Shown piece after piece: positions 40,026-52,261 of a DNA stretch of 64,000 nucleotides (positions are counted from its first letter, which is position 1; each line of letters opens with the position of its first letter). The notes beneath the pieces were generated by a model, which saw only the letters and a program-made list of their open reading frames with translations, was not told the origin of the DNA and did no database searches. The translations under genes and the position numbers were made by a program. The DNA comes from Eleginops maclovinus (lineage: Eukaryota > Chordata > Actinopteri > Perciformes > Eleginopidae): the NCBI RefSeq assembly GCF_036324505.1, contig NC_086368.1, forward strand, positions 16,110,921 to 16,174,920, in the 5' to 3' direction.

Positions 40026-43000
40026 ATGGATCAGGGTAGTAGTGAGCAGAGTCCAGAGGAGCCGGACACAGGAGGCCGAGCGGAGCTGGAAGGCGGCAGG
40101 AGGGCGTCGGAGTCAGAGCATGGTTTGTCCAAAATCACCCATAATGCCCGGGAGAACATGGGAGCGTTGGGCCATGGCCTGAAGCAGTTATTCCAGCCAC
40201 AGCGCCGACGCTCCTCCGTTTCCCCACATGACTCCGCCTCGTCCTGCACAGGCGCCCCTCCCTCCGATCCCACTGATGTAGGGTCAGAGGGAGGGGAAGC
40301 TTTGGCCTCCTCGCCCCTCCTTTTGGATTCTGACAACCCTGCTGCTTCCGCCCATCCCGCAGCTCTGAGCCGTGTTCTGCAGCAGATCCGAGGTGCTCCC
40401 CCAATAATGAAGCGAGGCACCAGCCTGCAGAGCCGCCGCAGCAAGGTGGGGGGCACTGGGGATCCTCCCCAAAAAGGTAGCCCACAGATCCACCGGCGCA
40501 GCACCCATGAAGCCCTGCTGCAGGCTGGACGCCCACGCTCCTCCTCGACCACAGATACACCCAGCAGCCCAGCTCTGGCTGACATGCTGCTCACCTCTGG
40601 GTACCACTCAACTGAGGAGCCTGACAAGGTGAGTGTCTCAGTCCCGTCAAGAGGTCCAGGCGACAAATGAAACTGTGGTCATGAACAGTACATTATTTTC
40701 AGAGTAGGAAGATATTTCTGTCATATAAAAGTTATGCACTGGGAGGTTTGTGGTAAAGGTTATACCTGCAGTTGAGTAAAGGAGAAAACTAAAAATGGCT
40801 TGCCTCTTCATCTGTGGTATAATTTAGTCAATTATGAACAAACATGATACACACTTCTATCAAAGTAACCTGAACTTTTAAGAGTTTTCTCCAATATATG
40901 TCACAGAAAAACGGCATGCTCCTTGCTAATATACTGTATGTCCTGCTGAAACTAGCAAAGCTTGATGGAAATAAGTTTTAAAATTCAGAACCTGTTTCAG
41001 AAAAGTGTTAACAATAACAAAAACTAAGTAGTTCTTCAAATGTATGCATTATTCAGTGTCATAAAACATGTCATACCTTAAACACTGACAATATCAATCC
41101 ATATACACATATTCAGTGTGTGCAAAAAAACATATTCAGATTCATAAATCTTTGTTTTTCTCATAAAATGTCTCCAAGAATTGAATTAAATCCTAAAGAT
41201 GCTGTGTTCTTATAAAAGAAGGCGTTAGGACAAAAATAACTCTGATGTATATTGTAATACATGACACTCACAGGTCATGGGGAAATTAGCTGTAAAATAA
41301 AAGGTCATGCACTGAAACCTCGGCAAGAATGTCAAATTTAAGTGAATCGTGCAAACCTAAGACTGTTAATGGTGTAGATGTGCCGGGAAGAACTGGTGGA
41401 TGGGGAGATGAGCTGTCAGCGGTGAAAGGTCACAGATTGCCTTGGAGTTGTTGGGGACTATGTGCTCTAAGCCTTTCTAAATTTAGTCTGTTGCTTTCTC
41501 TTGAGTGTCCTTCAGGTCAGGGGAGGCTTGTAGGGATCGTGTGCAAACTCAACAAACTCAAACGTGTGGGATGATTGTTTTTTTATTGAATGTTGATAGA
41601 AATCTGGGAATACTTAATCAGTATCTTTTTTCCACTGTAAAAGAGTGTGAAATAAGGGCTTTCACACAATTGATTAAGACAAAAAGAAATAATATAAAGG
41701 CCACTTTTTTTAACCTTACGTTGTATTTATAGCAGACGATCAGAGGCGTTCAGAAGGCAGCAGTATGACAGGAGTGTCTCTGGGATGACAAATCGGTATG
41801 AAGCAGACGTCGTAAAAAGAGGTCATGCCACACTGTTTTGCAGCTCAGGCATCTCACTGGAAGCATGACTAAGTTTATCAACAGATGTCTTAAACAAGAT
41901 AGAATCACTTTAATCCCTGTGTTTCTGTTCATCTTAAATAACTTATGCCAATAATTTGTTATTTGACAATCCTCTGCCTTGTTAGAACTCAAGTTGTGTC
42001 CATGTTGCTTTGCCATCCTGTTCTGCAGCCCTTTAAACAAACACAAACTAAACCTCAATTACTCAAGAAGCTTTACATTTGCACTGCATAATTGTTTGTA
42101 TTAATTAGTCTATGCATTTTTGTTCAAATACAGGATTCTAGCTAATAAATGATAGGTAAATGTCGGCATATAAACAAATTAAAGTTAAGACACTGGAAAC
42201 ATATTTATTTGTCGCATTTTCTAACCCATTCTGTCAATGTAAAACTTAACGAACGCTTCCTGTACTGTACAATGTCTAGCTTTATGGTAAACACTCAAGC
42301 TGTTTCACACATTTCTTTAAATGTAGTTCAAAGTACAAGGAACACAGCAGCTGGCATATTTCTAATGCGTGCTGAAAGCTCTTATGATGGGTACAAGTTA
42401 GTTTGTGTTGATTACAAAGATTGATATTTACCTCTCCTCTTGTTGCCCCAGTTTAAGCCTGGAGGTTCTCATTACTATGTGTGGCTTTGCATTAGGCCCC
42501 CTATCTGTGCTTGCCTTTTTTACTTAATTACCAGCTTAATAAACTCCTGTGGGGTACAATTAAAATCAATGTCACGATTTAAATCCTCAGTTAACTTGGC
42601 CTATTTTCAACAGTGCCTGCTTCTTTTGGAGCCGTGAGGTCACAAAAGGGAACTTTTGTTTTACTGGCGCCATCTGCTGTTGTGAATATGTAGTGACAGA
42701 TATAGGTGTAAATTCACTGCAGGGTTTTCAAAGGTTGGTTTTCAAAAACAACTACTGACTTCTTTTAAAGCCAATACTTCTCTTTAGATACTGTTAGAGT
42801 TTACAATAAACAGCACTTTTTGAACCAGAGGGACACGCTATCGTAGACACTTAATAAAATATTGTTACTTAGTATTGTCAGCATTATAACGCCCCTTCCT
42901 TGCAAACTAATACTTGATAAAGAAACATCAAGACGAACAGTGATTTAATGTTTTGTCTCAATGAACTTTATCAAAATCACTTTCTTCATATTTGTACCTT

Positions 43001-45338
43001 CTCCTGTTTGTTTTTTTTGTACAGCTGGATCGTTATGATGGATCAGGCCCTGCTGTGTCACCCAATGCCCTCCCCTACGGTGCAGACGGGTATGATGTAG
43101 TGGACTGTACCCCAGACCCCCAGCGAACTAAGCAGGCTATTGCCCAACTACAACAGAAGATCCTCAAACTCACAGAACAAATCAAAATTGAACAAACTGC
43201 ACGTGATGACAACGTGGCAGAATACCTGAAACTTGCCAATAATGCGGACAAACAGCAGAGTGCACGCATCAAACAGGTGTTTGAGAAGAAGAACCAAAAG
43301 TCGGCTCAGACTATCCAGCAGCTGCAGAGGAAACTGGAGCATTACCACCGAAAGCTCCGAGAGGTAGAGCACAATGGAATCCCTCGCCAGCCCAAAGATG
43401 TTTTCCGAGACATGCACCAGGGGCTCAAAGATGTTGGAGCCAAGGTGTGTGCTTTCCTGGTGCCTTCAGTGATGTTTTGGTGGTTTCAAATCCCACTTTC
43501 TGGAATATTTAAAGGCTTAATTGTCATTTTACTGACAAAAAGTAATCCTCAACTTTTTTTTTCCCTATTTTTTCCCTTAATTTGTCTAAAAAAGTGTAAA
43601 ATCTATCATCTAAATTTTGATTAAGTAAATGTAAAGGGGCCAAGAAAGCAGACAACTTGCTATAGAGAATAAATGGAGTCGTAGTTGTAGGATAGATCAT
43701 TTATAATGGATGAATTCTATTTGAATATGGTTTTACTGGCACACAAAGTCAAATGTCGGTTCAGCAGTTCAGTAGTCATGTACGAGGTGGATGCCTTGCT
43801 AGGAGCAGAAATCTGAATTGGTTCCTCATTTGTTTTAGTTTAAGATATGAAATGAATAGCAACTAGTTTATGGCGTCAAAACGTAAATAGGAGATCGTCA
43901 TGTAGAGAATGTTTTTGCTACTTAAACTACACAAACACACAAGCAGTGGTTGGACATTTTCAAAATATCCCAAGAAGTAAACCTCCGTAGTGTATAATTA
44001 CCTGTTCCTCTAGCGATTTAGCAGGACCCCTTAAATTAAAAGGTTTGTCACTATCTCTGCAGGATTTTACAATGTGCTAGGTAAATGAAACCCATACCTG
44101 TGTGTTAAATGATGAATGCAAATGTCTTTCAAGCTCTGTGATAATTATTTTGTCACATCATTTTGAAAATATTGCAATGGATCCTCCACACAGACCAGTA
44201 CTGACCAAAACTTGCTCATTACAGGTAACAGGGGGCCTTTCCAGTTTCTCTCAAGCCACTCATTCTGCAGCTGGAGCTGTGGTGTCCAAGCCGAGAGAAA
44301 TCGCCTCCCTCATCCGCAACAAGTTTGGCAGTGCTGATAACATCGCAGGCATGAAAGACTCCTTGGATGAAACCCAGGGAGAAGATGGTGTGGGCCCTGG
44401 GGGAACAAGGAACCTTGGGACAGGACATTTGCAGAACAGCCCAAAGTATGGCAGTGACGATGACTGTTCTAGTGCTACTTCTGGCTCTGCAGGAGCCAAC
44501 AGTGCAACTGGAGCTCCTGGAGGCCCGCCTAGCTCCAAGGGCAACACCCTTGATCATGTTCAGGCCTCAGGCTTTGATGCTATTCTCCATGAGATCCAAG
44601 AGCTTAGAGAAAACCAAGGTCGACTGGAGGAGTCATTTGAAAACTTAAAAGCCCATTATCAGCGTGACTACACAATGATCATGGAGGCCCTGCAAGAGGA
44701 ACGATACAGGTATCATTGCATAGCTGATACACTCTAGTATAGTCTGTGTGTGGGTAGAAAGAAACATAACCATTTCCCATTTGCTGTTGTTGTCACTAAC
44801 TTGCAGGTGTGAACGTTTAGAAGAACAGCTGAATGACTTAACAGAACTCCACCAGAATGAAATTCTGAACCTAAAGCAGGAGCTAGCCAGCATGGAGGAG
44901 AAGATTGCTTACCAGTCTTATGAAAGAGCGAGGGATATTCAGGTAAGCTTCCCCAAAATATACTTGATGTTTCTGCTTAGTCATCAGAGCTACTCCACTC
45001 ACAGTTTTGTCTCTGACCTGTAGGAGGCGCTGGAGGCCTGTCAGACCCGTATTTCCAAGATGGAGCTGCAGCAGCAGCAACAGCAGGTGGTGCAGCTTGA
45101 GGGTTTGGAGAACGCCACAGCACGGACTCTTCTTGGAAAACTAATCAATGTACTGCTGGCTGTCATGGCAGTCCTTTTGGTGTTTGTCTCCACAGTGGCT
45201 AACTGTGTCGTCCCATTAATGAAAACACGCAGCCGCACGCTTTCTACACTGCTCCTCGTTATCCTCCTTGCATTCCTCTGGAGGCACTGGGATGCCTTTT
45301 CAGAGTATCTGAATCACTTTCTTCTGCACCCCAGATGA
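40026..45338 (+). CDS. tmcc1: Transmembrane and coiled-coil domain protein 1 (TMCC1)
   Basis: TMCC1 is an ER membrane protein anchored by two C-terminal transmembrane segments; it acts at ER-endosome contacts in endosome fission. Five coding exons: 40026-40628, 43025-43444, 44225-44709, 44807-44942, 45024-45338; 1959 nt, 652 aa, against 653 in human as I recall. The start [17 protein letters not shown] aligns with the human start, so the ATG overlapping an upstream TGA is accepted. Disordered Ser-rich head: HLSK-like [39 protein letters not shown]. First coiled coil from [18 protein letters not shown] to [14 protein letters not shown]. Then [40 protein letters not shown], the second coiled coil ([20 protein letters not shown]), and TM segments [20 protein letters not shown] and [13 protein letters not shown]. 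It lacks about ten residues after VTG present in human. Fish may carry tmcc1a and tmcc1b; which this is I cannot say. Confidence 0.95.
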
Positions 45339-47906
45339 CCTACTTGAAGAGGCTAATTAGCTAATGAAGGACAGAGGTTTTGAGGCTGTTGTCTAAAAGG
45401 AGGACAATGACCCATACATGGAGGTTAATCTCTATAGTCCTTCCTTTTTTTCTTCCTCTTCAGCAGCTTCTCAAAATGCTCAGGAGGGTTGGATCAGAGG
45501 TTTGTCACTTTATTGTTTTCTGAAATGTGTTTTGAGAAGAATGAAACAGAGAATAAGAGCAGAAAAGGATGGATGTTTGATATAGAATTTCTATCTTTAG
45601 TGCAATTGTGTCACAAGCACATAGTCTGAGTGAATAGGGCATAGTTGAAGGAGGGGCTGGGAAAACTGCACACTTTTTTTCTCTTCTGAGTGAATTTGTT
45701 TACATGTGGAAAACTTTGCATTGTTTCCCCACAGAAGAAATTGTAATTCAGATTTGTATTACTTTTGAGCTGATTCAAGTGGTATTGTTTGAAGTCACTG
45801 CTATTTTTAAAACGGCTGATTAATGGCTTTTTATTTTCTTTTGACTGTAATGAGCTTACTGTTTTGCTGATTTAGTTGTCCATACTCTTTTTTAAGTATC
45901 TCACTTCTAAACTTGCCTCTTTGGTTTTTCAGTCGACTCCTTCTTCCCCCTTTACTCAAACATTTAAAATTTCAGCTTGTATGACCAACTCTTCCTCTTC
46001 CTGCTCACTACCCTGAAGAATGGAAGGCTTGTGCATCAGCTACTTTGCTCTGGAATCAAGACTTGTCACTGGAAGAAATAATAGTGGATTATCAACTTGT
46101 TTTTTTATGGATTTGTGAAGTCAACAACACTGGTTTTGCCACAACCAGGATATTAATATCAAAGACGTTAAGTTTGGAGTCGCAGTCCCCGCTGGAGCAT
46201 ACTAGCCTGGTGGCTTTTCCAATGCAGAAGAATAGTCTATGAACTGAATCAACATACTTGAAGAGCGGTTAAAGTGCTCAAAGACTCAGTGCTTCCGTAC
46301 TGTTTATATTAGTGACAATGAAATAGTAATACTTTTTAGTTGATTTTTTATTTTTTAAAGACAAATAAATTTGCTGTTTTAAAGGGTGAAATTGAACATT
46401 CAACTTCTAAATGTCCTCAATGTCATGACTGTTCTAAATTGAACATCACACATTACACCTCAAAAAGCCTTTTGTTGGAGTCCTTGGTTCACTTGGTTGC
46501 CATGTGTTTGGAATATACTGTACTATATTCATGTTTATACGGTTCTTATAAACAGTCACATCATGGGTCAGTGTGAACCTTTAATTCCTAGCACACTAAT
46601 TATCCCCCCTGAAATGTAGCAAACATTTTCATTAAACAGGATTGATTGGACTTTTTTCACCCTTTTGGTTGATACATTATCCTACATTTTTTGCTGTCTT
46701 TCTTGCTGAAAAGGGTTAAAAACCCAGTATTTAAAATATGACATATTTACATGGAAACCAGTAAAAGCTAAGTTCTATTACATTTTATTTATATTAATGT
46801 TGGCTGCATTATATTAAGAAAGTGTCAAGAGTAGTGTATTGGAAGAATGAAATAGCCTACTGGGCCACTTAAAGAACTTAAGCCATCACGGTTTTTAATC
46901 ACACTTGTTCTTTTCCGACATTGACGGTATGATCTGCACTCAATTTGGCCTTTTTTTCAGGTTCTACAAAGCTAACTCCAGAAACTAACAATGTAAGTGT
47001 TGCACTAGTAGGGTCAGTTGTATGTATGATTGACAGAACCACATAGACTTAAATTAGCATTTGAATGAAACGACGACTTTCTCTGTACTTTACGTTGCTA
47101 AGCAACCTGCATATCTGACAGCGGACGGGACGCTCTCGTAGCTACGTTAGTTAAACTGCTAACAGTAGTTTATCTTAAGACCTTCGTGTTGTTTACTTGT
47201 TTAGCTAACTTTAACATTCATTATCATTTTCACGCAATTGTTAGATTATATGCCGAGCAGGTTCAGAACAGCGGTATGCTGTTTACCCAAATTGGCTAAG
47301 CTAGTAGATAAGCTAACGTTACGTCTGGCCTGCTTGGTTGGAAGTCTTGACATTTCAAGAAGGTAAGCAGTTACCAATATAACTTAATTTAACTCAGTTT
47401 AACCACAACACAAAAATCGTATCCTCTGACCAAATCTATACGTATGTAACCATGCAGATTTTAAGACTAATTGCACGTTTTGGGGTTTCTCTTTATCTGG
47501 CTCCATCTCAACTTCGCTGATATTAATGGCCTTTTACAGATACAAATCAATGAAAAGCACCCCTCAAGACAACAGGTGCACTATTGAGCCTGAAAGACCA
47601 TGAGTCTAATTGTGTGCTTTCTACTATTTTTGTTGCTACACACAGGCATTGTGTGAACCGCTGTTATGCGTGAAAGGGTCCCATGTTAATACATTTTTAT
47701 TTAACTAACCAATCCAGGTATACTGGATTAATGGGTCACGATACATACTTAAACCAGTGACTCATCAAATTCTCCCTCTAAAAAAATAATCTGACTATGC
47801 TATTGTAATATGAAAATACACACTATGGCTTTTTGCATAATCAAACAAAGGAAACATGGTTAAGTGGCCTGAGGAGTTGCGTATTAATCTGATCATGCCA
47901 ATTGCA
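45339..47906. other. tmcc1 3' UTR and intergenic
   Basis: Begins with the tmcc1 3' UTR; an AATAAA near 46365 and an ATTAAA at 46632 are possible ends. From about 46970 the sequence is AT-rich and shows no exon until the decayed tmcc1-like copy begins at 47907. Confidence 0.4.
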
Positions 47907-49504
47907 GGTGACAGAAAGTCTCTCCAGCTTCTCTAGCTACTTGATCTTCAGTTGGAGCTTTGGTGTCCAAGCTGAGCCAAGTCTCCCCCTTGTCTGCGGA
48001 AGTTGGGCAGCACTGATAATATTGCAGCCCTGAAAAACTTGGAAGAAACCCAGGGAGATGAGGGTGTTGGCCCTTGGGGAACGAGTGTCCTTAAGACAGG
48101 GCAGTTGCAGCCCATATTGGATCAAGGCACTGATGATGGCTGTTTTGCTACATCAGACTCAGGAGCCCATGAAATACCCTTTAGCTCCAGGGAAACTACT
48201 CCTGACCATGCCCAGGCCCCCGACTTGATAATATACTCCAGGAGATCCAGGAGCTCTGGGAAAACAAAGACCAGATTGAGCAAAGCTTTGAAAACTTAAA
48301 AAAACACCACCAAAAAGAATACACTGCAATTGAGGAGGCCCTACAAGAGGAGCGATACAGGTAGGACATGTTTAATGTGAGCTAAACCTATCCCCTGTTT
48401 GTGTTTCATATACTGTTGCCATTACTTTTTTGCAGGAGTGAACGTTTAGAAGAACGGCTCAATGACTTGATAGAACTGCACCAGAGTGAAATCTTAAACT
48501 TGAAAGAGGAACTAGCAAGCATGGAAGGGAAGCCTGTCTTTCAGTCTAACAAAGAAGCAACAGATCTTCATGTAAGCTAAAGCTTCACAAGCAAAAGTAT
48601 TTTTCACAGCAGACGTTTTTACTGCATAGCAAGAAAAGCACAGGGGTCTTTGATGTTATATCAGTGTTGCATTGCCATAAGGCAGTTTATTAATGTATCA
48701 TTTCACTTATGAAAACCCATACTAGCCTGTGCTTTTCCTGCTGGGACCAATGGTTAACAGTAAGAGGGGAATGTAGGCTACTTCCCTTATGGGCCCCAGA
48801 AACTCATGGAACCTGAAAGCTCACTTGGTTCCACGGTAGTGTAGTTTAAAATGTGCTCAGGAAAATGCACCACTGAGAAAAGTGCATTTCTTCATTACAG
48901 ATTCTCATTCTCAGATTTAGTATTTATATACATTTTTTGTAATGTTCAATATTCCTAAATTAAAGTGTTAAGGCATATTACCACACAGCTCATCTTTTTC
49001 AGTATCGAAAAAAAAAAAAAGTTAAAGAAAAGGGTATTTACTGACAGGGACATGTGCCCTGAGCTGTCACAAATCAAAATAGAGTGAATGGAAAGGATCC
49101 ATTTATGAAACAATCTTTTCCAATTCCTTTGATTTTTCATTCGAGCACCTTCACTCAGTTTGGTCTCTCCCATGTAGGAGTCGCTGGAGGCCTGCCAGAC
49201 TCGTCTGTTCAAGGTAGAGCAGCAGCAGCTGCAGGCAGTGCAGCTTGATGGTTTGGAGAAGGCCACAGCACGGACTGTTCCCGGAAAATGTATCAATGTG
49301 CTGCTGGCTGTTATGGCAGCCATTTTGGTCTTTGTGTCCACAGTGGCTAACTGTATTATGTTCTTGATAACATGCAGCAGGATGCTTTTCACAGTGCTTT
49401 TTGTAGTCTTTTTTGTCTTGCTGTTGAGGTACTGGAATACCATTTTAGACTATCCAAAATACTTTTTCTGCACTCCCGCAGAGCCAGAGAAAGGATTCAA
49501 ATAA
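47907..49504 (+). pseudogene. Tandem partial tmcc1 copy (last three exons), decayed
   Basis: Three blocks match tmcc1 exons 3, 4 and 5 in order and keep splice sites: 47907-48360, 48436-48571, 49178-49504. Block 1 has frameshifts: an early part reads another frame, then STDNIAALKNLEETQGDEGV is in frame, then frame is lost again before the EERYR-equivalent end. Block 2 is open ([20 protein letters not shown]). Block 3 is open to a TAA and keeps both hydrophobic segments ([20 protein letters not shown] and TVLFVVFFVLLLRYW). The intervening introns are retained, so it arose by DNA duplication and not by retroposition. No upstream exons 1-2 are present. A translated product is unlikely. Confidence 0.88.
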
Positions 49505-49627
49505 AACATATTGACTTGAGTAGTACTTTAGCATCTTTTCAAGAATCTAATGGAAGCTGTAGGCTGCTTGAGCATTAAAAAGGTCACATTTCTCATGGTG
49601 CAACACAAAGTAAGTAAAGTCAAGTTT

Positions 49628-49633
49628 AATAAA
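49628..49633 (+). promoter_or_regulatory. AATAAA after the tmcc1-like pseudogene
   Basis: A canonical AATAAA 124 bp past the pseudogene stop, which could still end a transcript of this copy. Confidence 0.3.
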
Positions 49634-49890
49634 TATTTAGTGTCACAGAAGTAGAGAGTGTTGCCCGTTGTAAAGCCCAATTTTAATTCCTCTAACAATA
49701 CAGGTTTCTGGGTCGTGAAATAACTTTGCGGCTCATCACCTGTAGCATTATGTGCTGCTGTGGTTGAAGGATACGTTTGAAGCAAACACTAGTTCTACTT
49801 AAAGCTCCAGTATACCCTTATATAAGCAAAAGGAGACATGCTTCAAATGCAGAGCATTTAGAAATGAGACAATAAATCCCAAAATAAGAT

Positions 49891-49896
49891 TTTATT
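49891..49896 (-). promoter_or_regulatory. Candidate polyadenylation signal of h1-8
   Basis: Plus strand TTTATT, so AATAAA on the minus strand, 39 bp past the h1-8 stop. A canonical signal implies that this linker histone is polyadenylated, as oocyte variants are, with no need of a histone stem-loop. Confidence 0.55.
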
Positions 49897-49934
49897 GCAA
49901 AACAATCAGTATAAAACATCAGTTATTTATTAAT

Positions 49935-51147
49935 TTACTCTGCAGTCTTCTTTCCTCGTTTCCCAGTCGCCTTAGCAGCAGGAGCGTCACTCCCTGCTTT
50001 AGCAGCCTTGCTCTGAGACACCTTTCCTGCCTTTGTCTCCTTAGTGGCCTTTGTTCCCTTGGTGGCCTTTGTTCCCTTGGTGGCCTTTGTTCCCTTGGTG
50101 GCCTTTGTTCCCTTGGTGGCCTTCGTTTCCTTTTTAGTAGCTTTTGCAGAGTCAGAAGGTTCCTTGTCATCCTCCTTTTCTGCAGCTTTTTTAGCTTTTG
50201 GCATCTTTGCGGGAGCAGCCTTAGATGTAGTTTCAGCAGGAATCTCTTTTTCCTTCTTGGACTTTTTGGGTGGCATGGACTCCTAAAAGTGGGTAATGAA
50301 AAATGTCAGACAACTGTAGCATTAATTATATATCCAAAAGATTGTGAATACATAATTGACGGTCTTTACATTCGTGAATAAAAAAACATTTCCCCAAAAC
50401 ATTGCCTCACCTCATCGTGTGACTTGGCCTCTTCAGCGGCAGAATCTTTCTTTTTGGTGGCACCTTAAAAAAGTTAAAAAATTTAAACAAGTGTTTGAGG
50501 TTAAATAGAGTGCTTTTCCGGTTTTATTCATACCTGCTTTTTTAGGCTTCTTGGCCCCATCCTTGGCTGCTTTAGACACATTAGGATCCACATTCTCAGC
50601 TTTTTGCTTTGCCTCCTTGGTTTTCGGTGCAATCTGCATACAACACACAAAAAAAGTCCCGATTACAGACGTTATCTGACAGTCTTTGATGAAGCTGTAC
50701 ACTGGACATCTTACCCTAAATCTTCCCAGAAGGCCAGTAGAGACATTGGAGTTGTGAGGCCGCATCACCGTGCCAGTCTCGAGTCCTTTTTTTAGGGCTC
50801 CGCGGATGTAGTACTTCAACCTTACCAGGTCTACTGACGGGTATTTTTCTTTAATATAACTCTGTATCGCATGGGACGAAACCCCTTTGCGCGAGTCCAA
50901 CTCTTTAAGTGCTTCTTTCACCATGATCGCTGTGGATGGATGAGCTGCAAGCTTGCGCAGCGTCGCAGCGACTAGAAGACAAATGAGCCATTTAGAATAT
51001 AAACATTGACGAAAAAGCCAACTTGCTAAACTGTGTCACATAGTTTAAATGAAAAACTAGAAGACCTGAAACGTTCTTATCATTCGGGGCATCACTGGAG
51101 GAAGGCGTAGGGTCAGCAGAGACTGCTGCTGACTTTTTAGGAGGCAT
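49935..51147 (-). CDS. h1-8: Oocyte-type linker histone H1.8 (H1M / H1foo)
   Basis: Maternal linker histone of oocytes and early embryos; it binds nucleosome linker DNA. Five exons, unlike intronless replication-dependent H1 genes: 51147-51066, 50971-50715, 50633-50534, 50463-50411, 50282-49935; 840 nt, 279 aa. The short head MPPKKSAAVSADPTPSSS precedes the winged-helix globular domain, HPSTAIMVKEALKELDSRK through YPSVDLVRLKYYIRGALKKG to NVSTGLLGRFR (about residues 38-114). The tail is Lys/Ala/Glu-rich and includes a block of ATKGTK repeats; it ends GKRGKKTAE. It lies next to tmcc1, as H1-8 and TMCC1 do at human 3q22, which supports the orthology. The tail is more acidic than somatic H1, as in other maternal H1 proteins. 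Confidence 0.9.
50041..50126 (-). repeat. 18-bp coding repeat in h1-8 tail (ATKGTK)
   Basis: Four near-perfect 18-bp units plus a diverged one that read KATKGTKATKGTKATK in the minus-strand coding frame, ending in a KETKA variant. Unit length is a multiple of three, so copy-number change keeps the frame. Confidence 0.9.
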
Positions 51148-51334
51148 TACTGAGAATTCAATAAAAAAGCAAAACAAGACAATAAAAATCAGCACGCTAC
51201 GTGCAGTCTAAAAGTATGCTACACCTGCCTGTCTAGCACGCCTCTGTCTTTATGCAGCTGAGTTACTTCCGGTGAAATGAGCCCAGGTGAGTCCCATCAG
51301 CAACAGGTGTGATTCATTAGGCTTCGTTCGATAC

Positions 51335-51342
51335 GCCTGCAG
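51335..51342. repeat. Left target-site duplication of hAT element 2
   Basis: GCCTGCAG directly before the CAGAGCCGTTT terminus; the same 8-mer follows the right end at 55221-55228. Confidence 0.88.
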
Positions 51343-51390
51343 CAGAGCCGTTTCTTCCTATATGCGGACAATGCGGATGCATAGGGCCCC

Positions 51391-52226
51391 CACAGCCACT
51401 AGGGGGCCCCCAAACTGAATGTTCAGCCTCAATATATTTGGGGAGAATTAAAATAAGCCGTCTTTATTTGTAGAAAGCCAAGCCCCCTCATGTGTTCAGT
51501 GAAGCATTATATGCTTAAACATCAAAGGAAGAAGGATATAAACAAAACTAAACTGCAATGATAGCGAATCTGTGGCTTGTGTTTGTTGGGTAAACAAGTC
51601 CCAATCATTGTTGGGCTGTCACGCAATGAATGACGTCTGCCGACAGGTATGATGGGATGACTGACAGCCGCACGGCACGTCAGGGAGGAGAATAACGATA
51701 GAGTAGTGAGCGTAATGGGATAATAATGGCATCCAAACGGACATATCCCACTGATTCAGAAAAAAAGGAACATTTTTAAAGCTGAAGAAGAAAAACGCTC
51801 ACAGGAGAATAAGGGTAGGACAGTTGTTCATGATGTACTTCTGGGGTGGACGGAGTAGCTGGAGTAGCTTTAATGTTATGAGCAAGTTTTGTACTTTTGG
51901 TCAGTGGGTCATGCTAGCATCAGCCTAATTGATAAGAGCTAGCTGGTTAGGATTGTTTGTGTGCAAATAAATCCAGCTTGATACAGGTTTTGCTTTACGA
52001 AAGGGCTAAAATAAAATGGACGTGAATGTGAATGGACTGTGCTGTTGGAGTGATTGACAGAAGTGACACCTGCAATGTTGTCTTGACAGAGATAGAATCG
52101 GAGGATGAAACCCTCTTTATTAGTCACATACATGCACACAGCAGAGCACACACCGTGAAATGTGTCCTCTGCATTTAACAAATCCTAGTACTAGGAGCAG
52201 TGGGCAGCTATTGTGCAGCGCCCGGG
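51391..52226. repeat. Direct repeat, copy A (about 840 bp)
   Basis: Nearly identical to 53235-54075. By eye I count about five or six substitutions and one 3-bp indel. The end is at CCCGGG, after which the two copies diverge completely. Confidence 0.93.
52120..52226. repeat. Teleost dispersed repeat motif (copy A)
   Basis: Contains GTGTCCTCTGCATTTAACAA and ACTAGGAGCAGTGGGCAGCT, then GCAGCGCCCGGG, a consensus-like tail I recognise from many fish genomes. Copy B at 53965 continues with CTTGCTCGAGGGCACCACAG, the usual remainder. The class of element is not certain. Confidence 0.55.
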
Positions 52227-52261
52227 TAGTGGGGAACAAAGCCTTAGTTAGTCAGCGAACT

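Noticed and set aside
40031..40666. 211-codon minus-strand ORF
   Set aside because: Antisense shadow of GC-rich tmcc1 exon 1; no homology recognised.
51939..52181. 80-codon minus-strand ORF, repeated identically at 53788-54030
   Set aside because: Lies inside the duplicated non-coding hAT segment and the dispersed fish repeat; identity reflects the duplication.
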